Origin: Heterotrichella gracilis
Taxonomy: Eukaryota; Sar; Xanthophyceae; Tribonematales; Xanthonemataceae
Reading direction: 5' to 3'
DNA: 64,000 bases
NCBI GenBank assembly: GCA_032358255.1
Contig: JAULBX010020743.1
Span: 1 to 64,000, forward strand
Shown: piece by piece, positions 58,601 to 64,000 of the stretch
How positions within the stretch are numbered: the stretch's first letter is position 1
How the letters are laid out: every line of letters begins with the position of its first letter
Made by a program: the position numbers and the translations under genes
The notes under the pieces: generated by a model
What the model was told of the DNA's origin: nothing
What the model saw: only the letters and a program-made list of their open reading frames with translations
The model's database searches: none

Positions 58601-61600
58601 AACCATAATATGATGGATACCAAGGCTAGACTGTGACATGGGTGCTCATGCAAGCAGGGGAGGCATGCAAGGCACCAACGACAAGCAACTGACAGGCAAC
58701 TTGAACTGCCCTTGGATGACAAACGCAGTCCCAGTCAAAGCCTGCATGGAAGGGAAAACACCCACCTGGCCATGCTGGGTACGCGAGGTGTGCTTGATCA
58801 CAAACTTTTAGAATTAATTTATTAATTTTCATATTTGGTTTTCTGTATTCTACCTGGCCGTGCTGTGTGTGGGAGGGTGTGCTTGATCACAAACTTTTCG
58901 ACTTTATTTATTAATTTTTATATTTGCTTTTCTGTTTTTTACCTGGCCGTGCTGTGTACGGGAGGTGTGCTTGATCACAAACTTGGGGAAGAAGCCGCTC
59001 TTGATGGCCTGGCTGACGATCGAGAACACCGCCGATATGAGCGCCTGGGAAGCCACGATGGAAGCCAGGGTGGCCAGCACCAGCATGATCCAGTAGAGGG
59101 AGGAGGGGGTGGCTGCCCAGTATGCGTTCTCCACCTGGTCCAGGTGGCGGGTGAGGAAGGCGGCTTGGCCTGGGGGCAAGGGGGGGAGGGGGTTTAGGGT
59201 TTAGGGTTTAGGTTGAGCAGTGAGGGGTGAGGAAGGCGGCTTGGGCCGGGGACAGGTGGAAGGGCTTTAGGGTGTGAGGTGGTGAGTGAGAAAGGCGGCT
59301 TGGCCTGGGGGCAAGGGGAAGAGGGGGTTTAGGGTTCAGGGTTTAGGGTGAGCAGTGAGGGGTGAGGGAGGCGGTTTGGCCCGGGGGCAAAGGGGGGGGG
59401 GTGGAGCGGGGTTGGTGGGGAGGCGAATGGAAGAGGGGAGGAGAGGAGAGGGAAGGGGTCACATGGTTGGAGGCCGCATGCGAGCTGGTGCAGCAACACG
59501 CATGGCACACATAGCGTTTCCCTGGAGCCATAGCCCAGGGTTCCCCACACCCCACAGAAGGCTTCCCCAACCCCTATCCAAGAATCCAGTCCCTTACCCA
59601 GGTTTGTCAATACCCAGGCAGGAAAGTACACCAGGCAAATTCCCACACCCTGCCGAGGGTTGACCTTAACCCTAACCAGGGTTTCCCTACACCCTCGCCA
59701 GGGGTCCCCAGTCCCTTACCCAGGTATGTGAACACCAGGCACGGGTACACCAGGATTGTGGCAGACATCTGGATGGAAAGGCGCGAGAAGTGGCCCATGT
59801 CGGCAAACAGGGCCTCAGTGCCTGCGCAACAAGGGAGAGGGCAGGTGTCAAGTACGATCCATGGCAGTGAAAAACCCTCATGCCTGGGCAAGGGGAAGGA
59901 AGCAGGTGTGGCGTGACGGGTGATTTCACAGACAAAAAGCACCTGTGTCTGCCCGAGGGGCAAAAAGCTGTCACATGTGGCAAGTGGCAGCAAACACGGC
60001 CTCCATGCCCAATGGCCTTTTTGGCGTGCCGTATCAGGCGAGCGGGCGGCGGGCACCGGCGGCCGCTAGCCTGAAAGGCTACGGCACAGCAATAGCAAAG
60101 TTAGAACCGCGATTTTCCTGAGTAGCGGTTTCTTGATTATTGCGTCCCCGTATGGATCATCCCTGGGATCCAACGCGCCGATTTGTATCCCCAGTGCATG
60201 AAACCTGAAGAGACCTCGCACGGCACGCCCCCCCTCGCTCCCGCGGAGCAGGTTATCTTCCTAAACAGCCCCATAGTCAGCCATGCACAGCACCTGGCAC
60301 ACAGGGCAACCCAAAACCCTAATCCCAGACCCTAATACCCACCTGTGACGCACAGCACGATCCCCGACAGCATCTGCCACCCCGCTGTGCCGTTTCTGGT
60401 GAAGAAGGTTATAAACTCCGCCGGATTTATGGCCTTGAAGACCCCCGGGTAGTAGTGGAAGATGTTGTACGCGCCAATGGAGGCGTTGAACAGCAACCAG
60501 AAAAACACGATGGGTGCAAACACAGTGGAGATCTTCCCGGTTCCAAACTGCTGCACATAGAATAGGCAGATGAGGATGCCGATGGTGATCCCGATGACGG
60601 TGTCTGCGGGTAGAGGGGGGCACAGGAGATATTAGAAACGATTGGAGGCGTAGAGGCGTGAAGTGGAGACCACTGCACATGGAATTGGTAAGGGGGATAC
60701 GGAGAATGGGGGCAAAAAAGGAGGTGATGAGGAGTATGGCAGAACTTGGGAAGCAGTAAGCATGCAAAGTGGGAATGGGACATTGTCACAGCAGGGGAGG
60801 GTGCACAGCCACAAGGGTTGTCGGGCACGAGAAGCGGCAAGGCCCTGTGGCGGCGTGTTTACCTCGTGTGATGCTTGGGAACTTGCTCTGTATTCCTTCC
60901 ACCGCTGACAGCACAGAGATGGCTGGGGTGAGGACGCCATCGCCCATGATCATGCCTGCGATCGGCACAGACACAAATGTTGACCTCAGTAATCAAACCA
61001 GTACGTGCCCATGACCAGCAGCTCAGCCACACAAAAGAGGGCCAACATCATACCCTATTCTAGGGTCCCTCGCTGCCGCCATATCGTCTCGCATATTGAC
61101 AATTTCCATGTATGTATTGCAACCATGGCCTGGCTGCAGACCCAATGCCCGTGTCATTTCCCCCCCTGTAGTTCTTCAATCCACCCTGTCCCACATGAAA
61201 CGCGGGACACCCCCTTGATCCCCCCTGCTTCCCCCCGTTATAATTCTTACCCACTCCAATGACCACGATGAAGCGCAGCGCGTTCTGCAGCCGCCTGTTG
61301 GTGCGCAGCCGGTCCCTCCAGGTCTCGCCCATGCTGCCCTTCTGGGATTGGCGCCCCATGCTGTAGCGGGTCAGCGCCATCTCCTGGGGAAGGCTTGGGT
61401 TGGGGCTCAGCCGGCCCTCCACGGAGCGGGAGAGGAGGGAGTAGAGCGCAAAGGTGCCGCCTGCAGTTGGGATAGGGCGGGTGGGCGCAAATAGGGAGTG
61501 AGGAGGTGGGCAACATCTCAAAGTGCGCGCAATTATCATCCTGGTAGGCTTAGGATAATAAGTTGTAACGCAGCAGGGGAATATGGTCCTGGCAGGGTTT

Positions 61601-62905
61601 ATGGTGTAGGGTAATGAGTAGTAACGTAGCCGGGGAAATACACGGGGTACTCCTTCCAGGGTCAGGTACAGACACATGCATGACCAGATGCAATGGGATC
61701 CACCACACCGTCATCACACAGCAAGAGCCCCTACCTTGGCCATGGTCATCTGCCCACAGCACTATGAAGCAGTACTTGACCAGCACCAGGGAGGTGAGGG
61801 ACCAGAAGATGCAGGACGCCACCCCTATGATGTCCTCCTGGGTGGGCGTGTGGTTCTCAAAGGTTGAGGCAAACACGTAGAGGGGGGAGGTGCCGATGTC
61901 GCCATACACGGCGCCCAGGGTGGCGAAGGAGAGGAGGAGGAGGGCGCGCCAGTTCTGGGGGAAAAAGGAAGGGGGGCGGGGTGAGGGGATGGGAGTGTGT
62001 GGGAAGCTGTGGCGAGCAGTGTGCTGGCATGTAAACGGTGGCGTGTACGTGCAGGGTGGAGCAGAGGGGGTGGAAAAGGTGACCTGTGTGTTGGGTGCAA
62101 GCTGTTGTCCACAGGTTGCGTGACACCTGTATTCAGGTTTCAAACCACAGCCTTGGACCCAGTGGGCCAATAGGACCCACTGTCACTTGGGGTACGAAGC
62201 CAACGCCGCAGCTAAGCCTGACGACGTGCTTGTAACCCTACAGTGGTTCCATCCGCCGCCTCGATCTATTCTCCCCAAGAGGGAAGCAGCAAGGGTTTGT
62301 GGCCAGACGGAACCGTGCCACATGGTAAACTGTACACAGCGACACTTTCCTACGATAGGGGTCTGCTGTGGAATGTGCATAACGGAAATTAGCCTGAAGC
62401 TAAGCCCTCGCGTGCTTTCAGTGGCGTGGATACGTCGTCAATGCGATGCATGCATGGGAGCTGTTTGAAATGCATGCATATGGATCATGGCAGCCAGAAA
62501 CAAAACAGGGCAGTTGGAGTGACACACAAGGTAAAAGTCTGCATGAGTTACGACTCAGTAGACTAGCGAGTACGGCGGGTGTGTCTTTCTGCCACGCAAA
62601 ACGCCACGCCGGCTGACTTCTGCATACCCTCGCAGCGAATGCACATGGGCACCAGGCTTGCAAACAAGGAACACGGGGCGCTTGCATCCACATGCATCAC
62701 TGCGTGTTTCGAGCAGCGAGAAACGCACCAGCTTCTTGGAGTGCTCGTCCTCTATCCCCAGGTCCTCGTCGTTCAACCAGGCCGAGATGCTGATCTTGTC
62801 CAGCAGCGTCGATGGGGCCAAGCTGGGCCGTGTGAGGTTAGGCTTGCCATCTTCGCTCGCTCGGCCGTCCACCGAGTTGGCAGCCTCTACCTCGGATGGC
62901 TCCAT
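52605..62905 (-). CDS. KUP/HAK/KT potassium transporter, 18 exons
   Basis: Exons are 62905-62729, 61954-61735, 61460-61251, 60955-60863, 60603-60343, 59821-59720, 59169-58943, 58497-58404, 57508-57240, 56853-56654, 56381-56139, 55825-55698, 55375-55231, 54855-54701, 54331-54141, 53797-53654, 53255-53112 and 52757-52605. All phases agree, giving 1051 aa. Family marks: GAVYGDIGTSPLYVF at about residue 73, GGTFALYSLLSRS, MGDGVLTPAISVLSAVEG, ALFADMGHFSRLSIQ, SQALISAVFSIVSQAIK, YGLAVICDMLFTTFLTSLVM and the C-terminal LVQVGVIYDV. KUP proteins are K+:H+ symporters of about twelve helices in the plasma membrane. At 1051 aa it exceeds the usual 750-850, because the cytoplasmic tail holds a tandemly duplicated exon pair and Pro-rich exons. 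Introns carry repeated copies of adjoining exon edges, listed separately. The start ATG at 62905 opens MEPSEVEAANS; an upstream in-frame GTG is not used. Confidence 0.95.
52775..52860 (-). repeat. Tandem duplication in the last KUP intron
   Basis: The block GGGTGCAGGGTAGGAATGGA followed by ATGCCAAGGAAGGG occurs twice, about 43 bases apart, just upstream of the acceptor of the final exon. Confidence 0.7.
53025..53075 (-). repeat. Partial copy of the 3' edge of KUP exon 17
   Basis: The sequence CTCACCTGTGACTTGCCCA and the following bases repeat the edge of exon 17 at 53107-53150 with its donor GTGAGG. The copy lies downstream of the real exon in transcript order, so it offers a decoy donor. 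Confidence 0.7.
53290..53440 (-). repeat. Two partial copies of the 5' edge of KUP exon 17
   Basis: 53298-53378 repeats exon 17 bases 53198-53278 (GGCGTTCAGGGACAGGGCTC versus GGCATTCAGGGACAGGGGCT), including the acceptor. 53400-53440 is a shorter, more diverged copy. The first copy keeps the acceptor CAG. Confidence 0.65.
54141..55825 (-). repeat. Tandem duplication of a two-exon cassette in KUP
   Basis: Exons 55825-55698 and 55375-55231 are duplicated as 54855-54701 and 54331-54141. The shared peptides are LPPHMRKC versus MPPHMRKC, FIQKLHSSSPG, LHSMPTM then SVGSQG, and VVFNIRDLERVYLAT. The first three junctions have matching phases (2, 1, 2), so the cassette inserts without frameshift. The downstream copy has drifted to end in phase 0 after a DDDD insert. 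Spacing between copies is about 1 kb. Confidence 0.9.
57474..58104 (-). repeat. 90-bp exon-edge/intron array, seven copies
   Basis: Units start at 57474, 57564, 57654, 57744, 57835, 57925 and 58015. The first contains the real 5' edge of KUP exon 9; the other six lie in the preceding intron. On the minus strand each unit has a C-rich tract, acceptor CAG (CCCACAG in most units), 35 coding bases (LAVICDMLFTT) and intron-like DNA with CCCTAAA motifs. In the units at 57564, 57654, 57835 and 58015 the coding part is followed by T then GTAGGT, a donor. The potential mini-exon is then 36 bases, phase 1 at both ends. A more diverged fragment follows at about 58107-58150. Confidence 0.93.
58765..58990 (-). 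repeat. Three tandem copies of the 3' edge of KUP exon 7
   Basis: The real edge is at about 58943-58985. Two copies follow downstream in transcript order, at about 58853 and 58766, with a period of 87-88 bases. All share GTGTGCTTGATCACAAACTT and a CCAG|GT donor (GTAAAA, GTAGAA, GTGGGT). The AT-rich spacer is also shared. Confidence 0.85.
59150..59390 (-). repeat. Four copies of the 5' edge of KUP exon 7
   Basis: AAGGCGGCTTGGCCTGGGGG recurs at about 59158, 59233, 59291 and 59367 with substitutions. The first is the real acceptor region; the others lie upstream in the intron, separated by TTTAGGG-rich or GTGAGG-rich DNA. Most keep an acceptor-like CAG or CGG. Confidence 0.8.
59590..59735 (-). 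repeat. Partial copy of the 3' edge of KUP exon 6
   Basis: CCCTTACCCAGGTNTGTNAA, followed by an ACACCAGGCA word, occurs at the real edge (59714-59745) and again near 59592-59640 in the following intron. The copy keeps the donor G|GTAAGG. Confidence 0.7.
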
Positions 62906-63406
62906 GGCTGCTGTCGAAACCCGCACCACAGCACGATTCAGTGCTGGCTACCCCGCAGCACCACTACCCTGGCCAATCCTACAGCCCAAGCCGCACGCAG
63001 ACTATGACGGCACTTTGTGTCCAACGCCGTCCAACAGAATGTCCTCGCTGGGACAACGAACAGGGCTGTCTGAGCGTGATGCAGGCTTTGTATAGAGTTT
63101 CTGGGTCGCACGTGCAGGTTTTCACTTGCAAGCACGTGAGTCTGGCTGGCGGTTTTGCAGGTGCTCTGGCACTCAGGCCAGCCCACCACCCTTCAAGCGC
63201 TGACAGAACCTGGACAGCTTCAGGTTTCAACGTGGGTGACAGCAGGCAGCCAAGCCGAACACCACCTGGCAGCACTGGAGGGCTGTCCGTGCCTGTAGTA
63301 ACGCCACCCAACCTGCGTGAGCCACGCACACACCCTCGGGCAATTGCAAGGTCGCACGATGTAACAAAGCTAGCACTGAGCTCGTGTATTGCTCGTTGGG
63401 TCCCTC
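62906..63406. promoter_or_regulatory. Divergent intergenic promoter region
   Basis: About 500 bases separate the start codons of the potassium transporter (-) and the mitochondrial carrier (+), which are transcribed away from each other. Both promoters must fit here. No TATA box or known operator was identified. Confidence 0.5.
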
Positions 63407-64000
63407 ATGGGCGGTGCGATTCCCGCCAAAGGGGACAAGAAAAAGGGCCGGGTGGCGGTGGACGCAGCGGCAGGGGCGATTGCCGGGGCGGTGGCTCGGT
63501 TCGTGGTCGGGCCGCTGGACGTGCTGAAAATCCGGTTTCAGGTCCAATTGGAGCCCGTCAGTGCCACAGATGCAGCAGCGGCGGGTATAAAATCCAAGTA
63601 CACGGGACTGCGGCAGGCGTTCCGCACGATCTTGAAGGAGGAAGGTGTTGTGGTGCGTGGAATAGGGTTAGGGTTACATATGCATGCATTGCCTCCGCAT
63701 GCCTGCACATGCCTGACACCTGCAGGTTTCAACCCTATACTGCTGCTGTATACCACACCTTGCAAGTTTTCAACATCGTTAGTTGAGCTTCTTCCAACTC
63801 AGTGGTGACGGATAGACCTATGCTATGTCAGATCAAACCCAGGGGCCGTGAGCCAGCCACCAGCGCCATACCTGTGACCCACACGCCTAATTCCACACAA
63901 ACTTCAAATGCAGTGCTTCTAAACCCTTACTATGGACCCCTCTCACACCTCACCTCACCACCAGCCCCGGCTGGCCTTCACACCCACACCACTACTCCTC
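63407..64000 (+). CDS. Mitochondrial carrier, thiamine-pyrophosphate type, first exon
   Basis: Exon 1 (63407-63652, 82 codons) ends at donor GTGCGT; the rest of the gene lies beyond the window. It reads AAAGAIAGAVARFVVGPLDV then LKIRFQVQLEP, with the mitochondrial carrier signature PxDxxK (PLDVLK), and continues to KYTGLRQAFRTILKEEG, the end of the first repeat. The RFQVQLEP stretch is typical of the SLC25A19/TPC1 group, which imports thiamine pyrophosphate through the inner mitochondrial membrane in exchange for nucleotides. About one third of the first of three repeats plus helix 2 is missing here. The ATG at 63407 opens MGGAIPAKGDKKKG. 63653-64000 is intron; it holds a TAGGGTTAGGGTT motif near 63663. 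Confidence 0.82.

Overview
This window looks like nuclear DNA of a green alga, most likely a chlorophyte of the Chlorella/Coccomyxa/Trebouxia kind. The evidence is: dense short phase-consistent GT-AG introns, some GC-AG introns, GC-rich exons beside more AT-rich intergenic DNA, plant-type TTTAGGG/CCCTAAA motifs scattered through introns, and a gene set that includes a KUP potassium transporter, a plant-type thiamine-pyrophosphate carrier, a spliceosomal PRKRIP1 homologue and proline-rich secreted proteins. The species cannot be fixed from the sequence alone. No rRNA, canonical tRNA, CRISPR array or bacterial operon was seen. Gene models below were built by hand from reading frames, splice motifs and phase bookkeeping. 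Where the exon sum is divisible by three and all phases agree, this is stated.

Layout. 0.4-2.5 kb (+): a small protein with a C-terminal membrane anchor. 3.7-8.6 kb (-): two tandem paralogues of a secreted protein with proline-rich linkers and a polysaccharide-lyase-like domain. 9.4-13.3 kb (-): an EF-hand calcium-binding protein. 16.0-17.7 kb (+): a four-helix membrane protein. 19.9-26.5 kb (-): a complete leucine-rich-repeat receptor-like kinase with signal peptide, LRRs, one membrane helix and a kinase domain. 29.3-32.6 kb (+): an unrecognised membrane protein. 33.9-38.2 kb (+): a coiled-coil protein of 678 aa. 39.2-43.8 kb: divergent genes that share a CxxC...HxxC zinc-binding module, with a 34-bp perfect palindrome between them. 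44.9-47.3 kb (-): PRKRIP1. 52.6-62.9 kb (-): an 18-exon KUP/HAK/KT potassium transporter of about 1051 aa. 63.4 kb to the end (+): the first exon of a mitochondrial carrier, divergent from the potassium transporter.

The most unusual structure is in the potassium transporter gene. Several of its introns carry tandem copies of the adjacent exon edge together with its splice site. The clearest case is a 90-bp array at about 57.47-58.10 kb. There the start of exon 9 (acceptor plus 35 coding bases) is repeated seven times with telomere-like intron sequence, and several copies have a usable-looking donor, so they form potential 36-nt phase-1/phase-1 mini-exons. A whole two-exon cassette of the cytoplasmic domain is also tandemly duplicated, in frame. 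This suggests a locus prone to generating new exons and alternative splice sites by local tandem duplication.

Genes appear to act independently. Working themes are extracellular matrix remodelling (the lyase pair), signalling (receptor kinase, EF-hand protein), ion and cofactor transport (KUP, carrier) and RNA splicing (PRKRIP1).
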